Below are positions 17,420 through 26,732 of a DNA stretch of 64,000 bases, piece by piece; position 1 is the first letter of the stretch; each line of letters begins with the position of its first letter. The notes under the pieces are model-generated. The model saw only the letters and a list, made by a program, of their open reading frames with translations. It did not search any database and had not been told where the DNA came from. The stretch comes from Planctomycetaceae bacterium. Lineage in GTDB: Bacteria > Planctomycetota > Planctomycetia > Planctomycetales > Planctomycetaceae. The stretch is taken from the NCBI GenBank assembly GCA_019636285.1, contig JAHBXV010000001.1, forward strand, positions 124,001-188,000. The letters are read 5' to 3'. Made by a program: the position numbers and the translations under genes.

Positions 17420-17617
17420 ATGAAGCTTCAACTTAACAAGGAGTGGTTCGAGTACCGAATTCGTCCCGACGAGGATTTCGAGGTTGGTGCCGGCGTTCCC
17501 ACGGAAGTACAGGAATGTGCTGAAGAGGCTTCTGCACTCTCGCCAAGCCACAAAGACACGGAGAAAGCCGCGCCCCTGATGGCCCCTCCCCTTGGCAACA
17601 ATGACAGACCGACATGA
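17420..17617 (+). CDS. Small protein of the RHH-GNAT cassette, uncharacterised
   Basis: A 65-residue acidic protein beginning at ATG 17420 with GGGAG seven bases upstream and only three bases after the GNAT stop. Residues 1-30 look structured (KLQLNKEWFEYRIRPDEDFE); the remainder is low-complexity and Pro/Ser/Ala-rich. I recognise no domain. Its tight spacing behind the GNAT gene and its good ribosome site argue that it is real and belongs to the cassette, perhaps a substrate, adaptor or modulator of the acetyltransferase; that role is inference. Confidence 0.6.
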   Translation: MKLQLNKEWFEYRIRPDEDFEVGAGVPTEVQECAEEASALSPSHKDTEKAAPLMAPPLGNNDRPT

Positions 17618-17675
17618 ACTCCCCGATGGCCCGCGTGTTTTGCGGCACGTTCTGGCGAGTGTCGCGCGGTCCTCA

Positions 17676-17681
17676 TATAAT
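17676..17681 (+). promoter_or_regulatory. TATAAT hexamer just upstream of aroC
   Basis: A perfect TATAAT lies only nine bases before the aroC ATG (17691). The sequence 17 bases further upstream (TGGCGA) is a poor -35. If used, the transcript would be nearly leaderless; chance occurrence is possible. Confidence 0.3.
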
Positions 17682-17690
17682 CCGGCGATC

Positions 17691-18851
17691 ATGGCAGGCA
17701 ATTCGTTTGGTCAGGCGTTTCGAATCACAACGGCGGGCGAAAGCCATGGGCCGGGAAACGTGGTTATTATCGACGGCGTGCCGCCTGGCATTCCACTAAC
17801 CAGTGAAGACTTGCAGGTCGACCTCGACCGTCGTCGGCCTGGACAAAGTCACATCGTCACCCAGCGAAAAGAGCCCGACGAAGCGGAGATTCTGTCAGGT
17901 GTTTTCGAAGGAAAAACGACCGGAACCAGCCTCGCGATTCTGATTCGAAATACCGATCAGCGCAGCCGCGACTATACGGACATTGCCCAGACGTATCGGC
18001 CGGGTCATGCCGATTTCGGTTTTGATGCCAAGTACGGCTTTCGCGATTACCGGGGGGGCGGCCGATCCAGCGCCCGCGAAACGACGGTGCGCGTGGCCGC
18101 TGGCGTCGTCGCAAAAAAGCTGATTGACACGGCATTCGGGGGTCGGGTGATTGGCTATGTCTCCCAGGTGGGCGATATTCGTGCCCCGTCACCCAATCCG
18201 GCGACGCTGACACTGGATGCCGTGGAATTTCTGCCGGGGGGCGAGCCGAATATCGTCCGCTGTCCCGACCCGGACTCGGCCGCCAGGATGATCGAACTGA
18301 TCGAGCAGGTCCGCAAAGAACAGGACTCGATTGGCGGCTGTGCGGAAATTGTCGCGGACGGCGTTCCCGCCGGCCTGGGCGAACCCGTCTTTGACAAGCT
18401 GAAAGCCGATCTCGCCAAGGCCCTGTTCAGTCTGCCGGCGGTGCTCGGTGTGGAATACGGGATTGGCTTTGGCTGCGCGACCATGCGCGGCAGCCAGAAT
18501 AATGACATCTTCGTTCCCGACTCCGAGCATCCGCGCGGCGATCATCCGGGAGTGGCCACGACGACCAATCGACATGGCGGCATGCTGGGCGGGATCAGCA
18601 GCGGCGAACCCATCGTGCTGCGTGCTGCCGTGAAGCCGACCAGCAGCCTGTCCCGCCCGCAGGAGACGGTTACGTCGGAGGGAGTCGCCACGACCATTCA
18701 AACCAAGGGCCGCCACGACCCCTGCCTGCTTCCCCGGTTTGTTCCGATGGCAGAAGCGATGGTCGCGATCGTCATCGCGGACCACTGGCTGCGCTGGCGA
18801 TCCCAGTGTCCGGATGTCATCGTCGCCCCGCTCAGGAACCTGAATAAATAG
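17691..18851 (+). CDS. aroC: Chorismate synthase
   Basis: AroC makes chorismate from EPSP, the last common step to aromatic amino acids and folate; it needs reduced FMN. The 386-residue product shows all three family signatures: GESHGPGNVVIIDGVPPG near the N terminus, HADFGFDAKYGFRDYRGGGR then SSARET (about residues 105-130), and ATTNRHGGMLGGISSGEPI (about 285-303). Start ATG 17691 matches the conserved AGNSFGQAFRITTAGESHG beginning; the open frame continues upstream to 17592 but that part is not conserved-looking. It follows the small cassette gene after 73 bases on the same strand. Confidence 0.96.
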   Translation: MAGNSFGQAFRITTAGESHGPGNVVIIDGVPPGIPLTSEDLQVDLDRRRPGQSHIVTQRKEPDEAEILSGVFEGKTTGTSLAILIRNTDQRSRDYTDIAQTYRPGHADFGFDAKYGFRDYRGGGRSSARETTVRVAAGVVAKKLIDTAFGGRVIGYVSQVGDIRAPSPNPATLTLDAVEFLPGGEPNIVRCPDPDSAARMIELIEQVRKEQDSIGGCAEIVADGVPAGLGEPVFDKLKADLAKALFSLPAVLGVEYGIGFGCATMRGSQNNDIFVPDSEHPRGDHPGVATTTNRHGGMLGGISSGEPIVLRAAVKPTSSLSRPQETVTSEGVATTIQTKGRHDPCLLPRFVPMAEAMVAIVIADHWLRWRSQCPDVIVAPLRNLNK

Positions 18852-18953
18852 CCCTTCGACGCACTGCCTGACTTCGACCATTGCCAACACAAGGATGTCT
18901 CGGCGGGGCGCTCCCCGAGATGAGTTTCGCGAAAATTCTCTCGGAGCCTGCCC

Positions 18954-20492
18954 ATGCCGTGTCCCTGTTCGGTGAGAATGGCGATCGCGTTCCTCATCGT
19001 TCTTGGCAATCCTCTCAGCGGATTCCTTCGGGGATCTGAGCCGACCGGCGATAACCGCGGCATCGACATCGGCCGCCTGAAGACACACGTCGCCACGCTG
19101 GCAAGCGACTCGCTCGAAGGTCGTCAGGCCGGGTCGCGGGGAGGCAAAGCGGCGTCGGCCTATCTCGTTTCCGAATTAAAGAAGCTGGAACTGACTCCGG
19201 CCGGGACCAGCGGCCAGTGGTTTCAGGAATTTGGATCCGACTGGCGCAACGTGCTGGCCCTGATTCCGGGCGCCGACGCCCAGCGATCGCGCGAGTTGAT
19301 CGTTGTGGGCGCGCACTACGACCACGTCGGATATGGCAACGCCGGAAACAGCCGTGGGCCGTTTGGTTACGTCCATAATGGAGCCGACGACAACGCGAGC
19401 GGCACTTCCGCACTGCTGGAAGTCGCGCGGAGACTGGCCGCGCGGCGTTCGGAACTGAAGCGCAGCGTCCTGATTGCCTTCTGGGACGCCGAGGAGTCGG
19501 GGCTGCATGGGGCGGCACACTGGCGCGCTGTTCCAACGCTCCCTGAACATCGTGTGCTGGTGGTGGCCAATCTTGACATGGTCGGGCGCCTGCGGCAGGA
19601 CCGAGTTCGCGTGATGGGTTGGCGTTCGGCCCCCGGACTCCGTGAGACTCTCTGCCGTGCGAACGAACGATCGTCGCTGTGGCTCGATTTTCAGCAGACG
19701 GTCACGGCCGACAGCGATCATTGGCCGTTTTACTCGGGTCGCGTCCCGGCTCTTTCATTCGATACCGACAAGCACGAAGACTACCATCGGCCCAGCGATG
19801 ACGCCGAGAAGATTGAATACGAAGGCGTGCGGCGCATCGGCGAACTCGCTCTCGAGTTCGTGGCTGCGGTGTCCAACGCCGATTCGCTCCCCCAATTTCG
19901 GAACGACTGCTTCAGCGAACAATCAGCCGGCTATCAGCCGCCGAACATCCCGCCGATTCGCCCCGCGCCGCGTGTGGGCTTCGCCTGGGATCCTGCACTC
20001 GCCGATCAAGGCCGTCTGGTTGTCACCACCACGACTCCCGGTTCGCCGGCCGTCAATGCTGGCTTCCAGGCGGGTGACGAATTGCTGGCCCTGGGCAGCT
20101 GGCGAGGTTCTTCGGTCGACGATCTGCGGACTGCGATCTGTGTCGCGGTGAATCCTGTTTCGTTCACGCTGAAACGTCCCGAGCGCGACGAACCGATTCG
20201 TGGAACGCTAACCCTGAATGGCCAGCCAAGCCGCTTCGGCATGACGTGGAAACATGATCCGGCACAGCCAGGCACGGCTATCGTCTGGTCAGTGATCGCG
20301 TTCTCGCCGGCCGATCGCGCTGGGCTGAAGGCCGGAGACGTCCTCATGCGTTTTCACAGTCGGCCCATCGCCGATGAAGCGACGTTGCGGGGCTGGCTTG
20401 CTGAACAGCCCGGCCCCCTGCAACTGGAGATCGAGCGACACGGCCGGCGGCTGGAGATCGTCGCGCCGCTTTACGATCAGCCCATCAAGTAA
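18954..20492 (+). CDS. Secreted M28-family metallopeptidase with PDZ domains
   Basis: A 512-residue exported peptidase. After a signal sequence (RMAIAFLIVLGNPLSGF) the M28 catalytic domain spans about residues 40-310 with its zinc ligands visible: His in VVGAHYDHVGYG, Asp in HNGADDNASGTSALLEVARR, Glu-Glu in FWDAEESGLHGAA, Asp in VVANLDMVGR, and His in HEDYHRPSDD. The C-terminal part has two PDZ-like modules (SPAVNAGFQAGDELLALGSW at about 365 and SPADRAGLKAGDVLMRFHSR at about 450). This layout is an aminopeptidase-type enzyme with substrate-tethering domains. Start ATG 18954 is the first in frame; GGAG lies about 10 bases upstream. Confidence 0.92.
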   Translation: MPCPCSVRMAIAFLIVLGNPLSGFLRGSEPTGDNRGIDIGRLKTHVATLASDSLEGRQAGSRGGKAASAYLVSELKKLELTPAGTSGQWFQEFGSDWRNVLALIPGADAQRSRELIVVGAHYDHVGYGNAGNSRGPFGYVHNGADDNASGTSALLEVARRLAARRSELKRSVLIAFWDAEESGLHGAAHWRAVPTLPEHRVLVVANLDMVGRLRQDRVRVMGWRSAPGLRETLCRANERSSLWLDFQQTVTADSDHWPFYSGRVPALSFDTDKHEDYHRPSDDAEKIEYEGVRRIGELALEFVAAVSNADSLPQFRNDCFSEQSAGYQPPNIPPIRPAPRVGFAWDPALADQGRLVVTTTTPGSPAVNAGFQAGDELLALGSWRGSSVDDLRTAICVAVNPVSFTLKRPERDEPIRGTLTLNGQPSRFGMTWKHDPAQPGTAIVWSVIAFSPADRAGLKAGDVLMRFHSRPIADEATLRGWLAEQPGPLQLEIERHGRRLEIVAPLYDQPIK

Positions 20493-20519
20493 CGCTGCGT
20501 TCGAGCTTCCGCGCGGCGA

Positions 20520-22148
20520 TCAAACCGGCTGCGGTTGCGAACGCTCGTTTTTGCGGCGGGCCATGGCGGCTCCGACGAACCCGACAAACAACGGATGGGG
20601 CTGCATCGGCTTCGACTTGAATTCCGGGTGGAACTGCACCGCCAGGAACCACGGGTGATCGGGGATTTCGACAATCTCGACCAGTTTGCCGTCCGGGCTG
20701 GTGCCGCTGAGGGACATCCCGGCGGAGACCAGGGGGTTCCGGAACTCGGGGTTGAACTCGTAGCGGTGCCGATGCCGCTCGGACACTTCGGGAAGTCCGT
20801 AAGTCTGGGCAGCAAGCGAATGGTCGGCAAGGACACACGGCTGTGCTCCTAACCGCATCGTTCCCCCCTTGGTCGTGACCGTTTTCTGATCTTCCAGCAG
20901 GCAGATCACGGGGTACGGGGTATCGGCTGCAAATTCCGTGCTGTGGGCTCCGGGTAGCCCCGCCACGTTTCTCGCAAACTCGATGACGGCAGCCTGCATT
21001 CCCAGGCAGATGCCGAAGTACGGAATCTGGTTTTCTCGCGCGAATTGGATGGTTCGCACTTTCCCTTCGACGCCGCGAATGCCAAAGCCGCCTGGAACCA
21101 AAATACCATCGACGCCGGAAAGGAGCGTTTCCGGCGATTGCCGTTCGAGTTCTTCGGCTTCCAATCGTTTAACAATCACCCGGGCGGAATGCGCGAGGCC
21201 GGCATGATCGAGCGCTTCGTAGATCGACTTGTACGCATCGCGATGCTCGATGTACTTGCCGACAACGGCGATCGTCACTTCGTGTTCGGGGTTTCGAATC
21301 CGTCGGACCAGTTCTTCCCAGTCGTCCATGTCGGATGGACCGGCCTTGAGGCCCAGTTTCTCGACAATCAACTGATCGAGACCGTGCTCCACGAGTCCCA
21401 CCGGAACCTCGTAGATCGAGAATTCCTTGTCGATTTCTTCGATGACCGCCTTGTGTTCGACGTTACAGAACAACGCGATCTTTTCCTCGTTGTCGCGGCC
21501 CAGCGGACGCTCGCAGCGGACAATCAGCACGTCCGGCTGAATGCCGATCTCGCGCAACTGCTGGACGCTGTGCTGCGTCGGCTTGGTCTTCAGTTCGCGG
21601 GCGGCTCGCAGATACGGGACGAGCGTCAGATGGACGAACAGGCAGTTCGACTTACCCACGTCGAGCGGCAACTGGCGGATGGCTTCCAGAAATGGCAGCC
21701 CCTCGATATCGCCAACCGTCCCGCCCAGTTCGGTGATGACAACGTCGACATCGGGTCCGGCCAATCTGCGAATCGACGCCTTAATTTCGTCGGTGACGTG
21801 CGGGACGACCTGCACGGTTCCGCCGAGGTATTTCCCCTGCCGTTCCTTCTCGATGACCCGCTGATAAATCCGGCCCGAGGTGTAGTTCGAGTCGCGCGAG
21901 AGGGGACTGTGGGTGAACCGCTCGTAGTGTCCCAGGTCGAGATCGGTCTCGGCACCGTCGTCGAGAACATAGACCTCGCCATGCTGGTACGGGCTCATCG
22001 TGCCGGGATCGACGTTGAGGTACGGATCGAGCTTCTGCAGGCGAATCCGGAGGCCGCGCCGTTCGAGAATCGTGCCGATCGAAGCCGACGTCAGCCCTTT
22101 GCCCAACGAACTGACCACGCCGCCGGTCACGAAAATGAACTTCGTCAT
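20520..22148 (-). CDS. pyrG: CTP synthase
   Basis: PyrG aminates UTP to CTP with glutamine and ATP. The 542-residue product starts with [19 protein letters not shown] (ATP-binding) and contains the synthetase motifs [20 protein letters not shown] and EVHVTDE-like region, then a class I glutamine amidotransferase domain from about residue 300: the nucleophile Cys in [15 protein letters not shown] and the His-x-Glu in [10 protein letters not shown] chose ATG 22148 by homology; ATG 22160 and 22181 in the same frame are alternatives. kdsB lies 64 bases upstream on the same strand, probably co-transcribed. Confidence 0.95.
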   Translation of the reverse strand: MTKFIFVTGGVVSSLGKGLTSASIGTILERRGLRIRLQKLDPYLNVDPGTMSPYQHGEVYVLDDGAETDLDLGHYERFTHSPLSRDSNYTSGRIYQRVIEKERQGKYLGGTVQVVPHVTDEIKASIRRLAGPDVDVVITELGGTVGDIEGLPFLEAIRQLPLDVGKSNCLFVHLTLVPYLRAARELKTKPTQHSVQQLREIGIQPDVLIVRCERPLGRDNEEKIALFCNVEHKAVIEEIDKEFSIYEVPVGLVEHGLDQLIVEKLGLKAGPSDMDDWEELVRRIRNPEHEVTIAVVGKYIEHRDAYKSIYEALDHAGLAHSARVIVKRLEAEELERQSPETLLSGVDGILVPGGFGIRGVEGKVRTIQFARENQIPYFGICLGMQAAVIEFARNVAGLPGAHSTEFAADTPYPVICLLEDQKTVTTKGGTMRLGAQPCVLADHSLAAQTYGLPEVSERHRHRYEFNPEFRNPLVSAGMSLSGTSPDGKLVEIVEIPDHPWFLAVQFHPEFKSKPMQPHPLFVGFVGAAMARRKNERSQPQPV

Positions 22149-22212
22149 GCCACCGCTCATTCCGAAAAAATCCGCCCACACCCAGCCTGTTCACGCGAGC
22201 CAGCGCGGAAAT

Positions 22213-22959
22213 TCAAGCCGTTTTTGCCTGCTGCCGCTCGACGAACCGAGCATAGTCTTCGGGAGTATCGATTCCAACTGACGGTTGCCGTACCACCGCG
22301 ACCTGAATTCGAGCACCCGCCTCGAGAGCGCGCAACTGTTCCAGTTTCTCCAACTGCTCCAGCGGCGATGGCGGCAAAGTGGCCAGCCACAAGAGAAAAT
22401 CGCGGCGGTAGGCGTACAGACCGAGATGCTGCAACCAGGGAACCGCAGCTCCTTCGGGAAGACCATCTCGCACGTACGGAATCGGCAACCGACTGAAATA
22501 CAGCGCACGCCCATCACGTCCCCGGGCGATCTTGACGACCGACGGGGAATCGAGGTGGTGCTTGTCCGACAGCGGCGTCCCAAGCGTCGACATCTCGGCG
22601 GTCGAGTGATCCAGCAGCGCCTTGACCAGCGTTTCCACGAGTTCAGGCGACAGCTCCGGTTCGTCGCCTTGCAGATTCACCACAATGTCGCCCAGATCGG
22701 GTCGCCGCCGGATCACTTCCGCGATTCGATCGGTCCCGCTGGGGTGTTCGCCGGTCATCTCGACATCACCGCCGAAACCGCGCACGACGTCGGCGATTTC
22801 CTCGCTGTCGGTCGCCACGAGCACACGGTCAAGCGATTTCGACCGGCTGGCGGCTTCCCAGACGTACTGAATCAACGGCTTGCCGGTTTCGGCAAGCAGC
22901 AGTTTTCGCGGCAACCGCGTCGATTGCAGCCGCGCGGGAATCACTCCCACGACACCCAT
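22213..22959 (-). CDS. kdsB: 3-deoxy-manno-octulosonate cytidylyltransferase
   Basis: KdsB activates Kdo as CMP-Kdo for lipopolysaccharide core assembly, consuming CTP. The 248-residue product has VIPARLQSTRLPRKLL at the N terminus, VLVATDSEEIADVV, the conserved SGTDRIAEV, NLQGDEPELSPELVE, and YFSRLPIPYVRD. Length matches the family (about 250). ATG 22959 is preceded by AAGGAG eight bases upstream. The gene directly precedes pyrG, the source of CTP. Its presence suggests that this planctomycete makes Kdo-containing LPS. Confidence 0.94.
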   Translation of the reverse strand: MGVVGVIPARLQSTRLPRKLLLAETGKPLIQYVWEAASRSKSLDRVLVATDSEEIADVVRGFGGDVEMTGEHPSGTDRIAEVIRRRPDLGDIVVNLQGDEPELSPELVETLVKALLDHSTAEMSTLGTPLSDKHHLDSPSVVKIARGRDGRALYFSRLPIPYVRDGLPEGAAVPWLQHLGLYAYRRDFLLWLATLPPSPLEQLEKLEQLRALEAGARIQVAVVRQPSVGIDTPEDYARFVERQQAKTA

Positions 22960-23022
22960 TTGCCAACTCCTTGACACCCTGCGAACACCCATCCGAGGGC
23001 TGGTTCTTACACAGCCGCGCCA

Positions 23023-24609
23023 TTAATGGCGGAAATGTCGCTTTCCGGTGAAAATCATGGCGATGCCCAGTTGATTGCAGGCTTCAATCACTTCCTGATC
23101 GCGTTTCGATCCGCCGGGTTGGATGACGGCCGTGACTCCGGCGCGATGCAACTGATCGATTCCGTCACGGAAGGGGAAGAACGCATCCGAAGCCGCGACG
23201 CCGCCGACCGCTCGCCCGGCGGCCTTATGCGTGGCGATAAACGTCGAATCGAGGCGGCTCATCTGCCCGGCCCCAACGCCCACAACCTGTCCGTGTTTCG
23301 CAAACAGGACGGCATTCGACTTCACGTGTTTGACGACGCGCCAGGCAAATTCGAGATCGGCATGCTCATTGGCCGTGGGATGTCGGGCCGTGACCACGAC
23401 CCAGTTCGACTGCGAATCGTCCGCGTCGTCCCGATCCTGAACCAGCAATCCGCCGGTGATCGTCCGCACATCCTGAGAGATTGGCCGGGGGTCGAGCATC
23501 GACGGGCACTTGAGCAGCCGCACGTTCGTCTTCCATTTCGGCTGAGTCGTCAGCATCGAGAACGCTTCGGGCGTGTACTCGGGAGCGATGATTGCCTCGA
23601 TGAAGCGACCGGGGACGCAGAGCGCCTCGGCGGTCGCGACGTCCACGGGGCGATTCAAGCCGAGAATGGAGCCAAACGCGCTGACCGGGTCGCCGGCGTC
23701 GGCGTTCGTGTAGGCTTCCGCCAGAGATGAGGCGACCGCGCACCCGCACGGATTATTGTGCTTGATGACGGCTGCCGCCGGCTGCCGGAACTCGCGAACA
23801 ATCTGCAACGCGGCATCGAGATCGAGCAGGTTGTTGTACGACAATTCCTTTCCATGGAGCGTTTCGGCCGTGGCAAGCGAACCGACCGGCGGATTGGGGT
23901 CGGTGTACCAGGCCGCGCGCTGATGAGGATTTTCGCCGTAGCGCAGTTTCGCGCGACGGTCGAAATGAAATTCCAGTCGCGGCGGAAAATCGTGCTCTTC
24001 TTCGGCTTCTCCACCCGGATGGACAATCGACTGCATGTAATTGCTGATCGCGCGATCGTAACGGGCCGTCATCTCGAAGGCGGCGGCGGCCAGCTCGCGG
24101 CGCAGTTCCAGCGATGTTCCCCCGGCTTCGAGCGCCCGCAGAACGCGGTCATATTGGGCCGCGCTGGTAACAACCGTGACGTACTCATGATTCTTGGCGG
24201 CCGAGCGGATCATGCTGGGACCGCCAATGTCGATGTTTTCGATGGCGGTCTCGAGCGTGCAACCCGGCCGCGAAATCGTCTCGACGAAGGGGTACAAGTT
24301 GACCACGACGATCTGAAACGGCGTGATCCCCATGCCTTCCATCGCGGCGACATCGGCCGGGAGATTCAGGCGTCCCAACAGACCCCCATGCACTTTGGGA
24401 TGGAGCGTCTTGACGCGGCCATCCATCATCTCTGGATAGCCGGTGTACTGCGAGATGTCGATCACCGGCAAACCGGCTGCTTCGAGGGCCTTGCGGGTTC
24501 CCCCGGTCGAGACCAGTTCGAACTTTTTTCGGACCAGTGCCTGAGCAAAGGGAACAAGGTCGGTCTTGTCGCTGACGCTGAGCAAGGCCCGAAGAGTCGT
24601 GGCGGCCAT
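23023..24609 (-). CDS. purH: Bifunctional AICAR transformylase / IMP cyclohydrolase
   Basis: PurH performs the last two steps of IMP synthesis. The 528-residue product has the N-terminal IMP cyclohydrolase domain (RALLSVSDKTDLVPFAQAL, ELVSTGGTRKALE, DGRVKTLHPKVHGGLLGR) and the C-terminal transformylase domain, with the catalytic Lys-His pair in AAAVIKHNNPCG and the SDAFFPFRDGID and VTAVIQPGGSKRDQEVI motifs near the end. Start ATG 24609 follows GAGAGA; the upstream in-frame extension to 24684 is not conserved-looking. It is separated from kdsB by 63 bases on the same strand, so purH-kdsB-pyrG may form one unit. Confidence 0.96.
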   Translation of the reverse strand: MAATTLRALLSVSDKTDLVPFAQALVRKKFELVSTGGTRKALEAAGLPVIDISQYTGYPEMMDGRVKTLHPKVHGGLLGRLNLPADVAAMEGMGITPFQIVVVNLYPFVETISRPGCTLETAIENIDIGGPSMIRSAAKNHEYVTVVTSAAQYDRVLRALEAGGTSLELRRELAAAAFEMTARYDRAISNYMQSIVHPGGEAEEEHDFPPRLEFHFDRRAKLRYGENPHQRAAWYTDPNPPVGSLATAETLHGKELSYNNLLDLDAALQIVREFRQPAAAVIKHNNPCGCAVASSLAEAYTNADAGDPVSAFGSILGLNRPVDVATAEALCVPGRFIEAIIAPEYTPEAFSMLTTQPKWKTNVRLLKCPSMLDPRPISQDVRTITGGLLVQDRDDADDSQSNWVVVTARHPTANEHADLEFAWRVVKHVKSNAVLFAKHGQVVGVGAGQMSRLDSTFIATHKAAGRAVGGVAASDAFFPFRDGIDQLHRAGVTAVIQPGGSKRDQEVIEACNQLGIAMIFTGKRHFRH

Positions 24610-24936
24610 GAAGTCTCTCTGGACGGGGCTTCTCCAGACCGACGCAGGCCGGGAATCGCATCCACGTTGATGCGATCGACACATCGACTGATCGGCTGGG
24701 ACGAAGCACGAGGCAAAGGCGGTTGTTCGCGCTGAATGCTATCCCTTGGGGGCGACAAGTTCAAACCGGCCCCACACGAGAGCGCCCAAGATATCGCCCC
24801 AGGCAAGTCGACAGCCGCAAACCATTTCCCGAAAAAAGGTTACACCATGATAACAGCCATTCCACTGTCATCTTGTCAGCTTTCCGGCACCACTGCTACA
24901 ACTCCCCGTCGCGTTTCCCCGGGTAGAGGATGACCC
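24610..24936. other. Divergent intergenic region, purH / DUF1573 gene
   Basis: 327 bases with no credible gene. The plus strand contains a purine-rich ACCATTTCCCGAAAAAAGG stretch near 24820. No clear promoter hexamers, hairpins or repeats were found. Confidence 0.4.
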
Positions 24937-25704
24937 ATGACTGACGACCATCGACGCGTGAACATTCCCCTGGCAGTTTCCCTGCTTCCCGCCCTGTTGG
25001 GGTTGGGGGCGTGGTGGCTGCCCGCAGCTCCCACGCTCAGTCTGGCCGCCAATCCGTTGCCGGCGCTCGCTTTTCGCCAGTATGCCGTTGATCTTGGGAA
25101 AGTGCGTCCGACCACCGAAGTCGTGGGAAGCTTTGTGTTCGAGAATCGCGGGAGAATGCCTGTCACGATTCAAAATGTCGAACCGAGCTGCCACTGCCTC
25201 AAGCCGCGGCTTGAGCAGAAAGTCTACGCGCCTGGAGAGTTTGGCCGGATCGACCTGCGGATTCAGCCCGCCAGTGAGTCGCCGGGCCAGAAAGAATACT
25301 TTGCCGTCGTGAAATATACTGATCCGGAGCCGCGCGAAGTCCGCCTGACGTTTCGGGCGGTCCTTCCCGATCAGCAACTGTCCGTGAAGCCTGCGGCGAT
25401 GATGTTCTACCAGTTCAGCGACCAGCCGACGACGCAACCGCTGATCGTGCAGGACACTCGCGGCCGAGCGATTGGAATTCGATCGATCAAAGTCGCGTCT
25501 CCCCTGGTGACCACCGAATTGGGCGAACCCCACGTCACGGAAGAGGGTGTCGCCCTGCAAAAGATTCATGTGACAGTTTCCGGCGAATGCCCACCCGCGC
25601 AACAGCAGATCCTCCTGACGATTGAAACCGATGATCCCGAAACCCCCCTGCTCCGAGTCCCCCTGCTCGTCCAGGGACGTGCCATCGCCGATCGTCCGAA
25701 ATGA
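24937..25704 (+). CDS. DUF1573 domain-containing exported protein
   Basis: A 255-residue protein with an N-terminal hydrophobic signal (VSLLPALLGLGAWWLPAAPT) and one or two Ig-like DUF1573 domains. The family signature is seen at residues 50-85: VDLGKVRPTTEVVGSFVFEN, then VEPSCHCLKP with the paired cysteines. DUF1573 proteins are abundant in planctomycetes and Bacteroidetes and are thought to be periplasmic or surface adhesion-like modules; none of that is shown here. The 3' end overlaps the possible start of an alpha/beta hydrolase gene. Start ATG 24937. Confidence 0.87.
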   Translation: MTDDHRRVNIPLAVSLLPALLGLGAWWLPAAPTLSLAANPLPALAFRQYAVDLGKVRPTTEVVGSFVFENRGRMPVTIQNVEPSCHCLKPRLEQKVYAPGEFGRIDLRIQPASESPGQKEYFAVVKYTDPEPREVRLTFRAVLPDQQLSVKPAAMMFYQFSDQPTTQPLIVQDTRGRAIGIRSIKVASPLVTTELGEPHVTEEGVALQKIHVTVSGECPPAQQQILLTIETDDPETPLLRVPLLVQGRAIADRPK

Positions 25705-26581
25705 CCAGACCGCTTCAGCACGTCACGTCGGGCTGACCGACTCGCCGTCTCCAACTGGCCGGGCTCTTCCCGGACTGTTTCGGGGGCTGACGTGCAGCGC
25801 GTCGCATTTGGTCACGCCGCTCGGGAAGCTAGTCCCCGCCCGGAAATTCTCGGTCACTTCGTCCGAGCGTTTGTCAGCCGGGCTGGTCATCATTCTGCCG
25901 GGCATCGAAGGCCGAAGCTTTCTGAACTTGGGGATATTGAATGGACTTCTGGACGCCGGAGTACCCTACGCGCTGGAAGTTCACGACTGGACATCCGGCC
26001 TGCCGTTCGCCGGACTGTGGCATTTGCGGGATCGGGCGAGGCATCGCAACGAGGCCAGTCGGCTGGCGAGTCGGATTGCCGCCTACGAGACCGAATACCC
26101 TTGTCGCCCGGTCTGGGTAATTGGCCATTCGGGAGGCGGAGGAATCGCGCTCCTGACGTTGCGAGCCCTGCCTCGAGAAATCAGCGTGCGCGGCGTGGTC
26201 CTGATCGCCGCGGCGATCGATCCGGCGTTCGACTTGCCAAGCGTCGAAGAGCATGTCGAGACCACGATCTGGAATGTCTCGTCCTTTCTAGACTGCCTGT
26301 TCGTGGGTATCGGGACGGTGATCTTTGGAACGATCGATGGCGTGCATACCATTTCCGCGGGTTGTTGCGGATTCCGGAAGTCGGCGACTCGGAAACTGCG
26401 AGAAATGCCGTATCGTTTCGGGATGCTCCCATCGTTTCATTTCGCGGGGCACTTCGGTTGTGTCAACCGCCGATTTGTCGAACGCTATATCGCCCCGCTG
26501 TTGCGAGACGAGGAGGCCTGTCGAGAAGTAACTGAGAGTCGTCCCGTGGTCGGCACGCCGACCACGCCGGTTCGCGGTTGA
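25622..26581 (+). CDS. Alpha/beta hydrolase, N terminus uncertain
   Basis: The open frame gives up to 319 residues. The recognisable part starts near residue 85 (GLVIILPGIEGRSFLNLGI) and includes the nucleophile elbow WVIGHSGGGGIALL (GxSxG), FDLPSVEEHVETTIWNVSSF, and a C-terminal His in LPSFHFAGHFGCVN. The substrate is unknown. The first ATGs (25622, 25631) lie inside the DUF1573 gene and encode an 80-residue Ser/Pro-rich N terminus that does not look conserved; no ATG or GTG follows until the hydrolase core, so a TTG start near 25808 or 25870 is possible. I give the longest frame and flag the start. Confidence 0.7.
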   Translation: MKPMIPKPPCSESPCSSRDVPSPIVRNDQTASARHVGLTDSPSPTGRALPGLFRGLTCSASHLVTPLGKLVPARKFSVTSSERLSAGLVIILPGIEGRSFLNLGILNGLLDAGVPYALEVHDWTSGLPFAGLWHLRDRARHRNEASRLASRIAAYETEYPCRPVWVIGHSGGGGIALLTLRALPREISVRGVVLIAAAIDPAFDLPSVEEHVETTIWNVSSFLDCLFVGIGTVIFGTIDGVHTISAGCCGFRKSATRKLREMPYRFGMLPSFHFAGHFGCVNRRFVERYIAPLLRDEEACREVTESRPVVGTPTTPVRG

Positions 26582-26588
26582 TCTTGAC

Positions 26589-26609
26589 CATCCCGAGAAA
26601 CTGGGGATG
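26589..26609. terminator. Short stem-loop after the hydrolase gene
   Basis: CATCCC / GGGATG, 6-bp stem with a 9-base loop, eight bases past the hydrolase stop. No U-run follows, so terminator activity is doubtful. Confidence 0.25.
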
Positions 26610-26732
26610 ATCGTGCCACGGTCATGGCGGCGCGCGGCTGTTCACCTCGCCATGGAGTAGGCCGACTGGACCAGGAATACTGTCGCGAACGGTCGTTGAC
26701 GAAGGCGCCCGGCGGGACACACGGAGGGTGTC

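Noticed and set aside
21045-22496. 483-codon plus-strand open frame
   Set aside because: Antisense to pyrG and kdsB, both certain.
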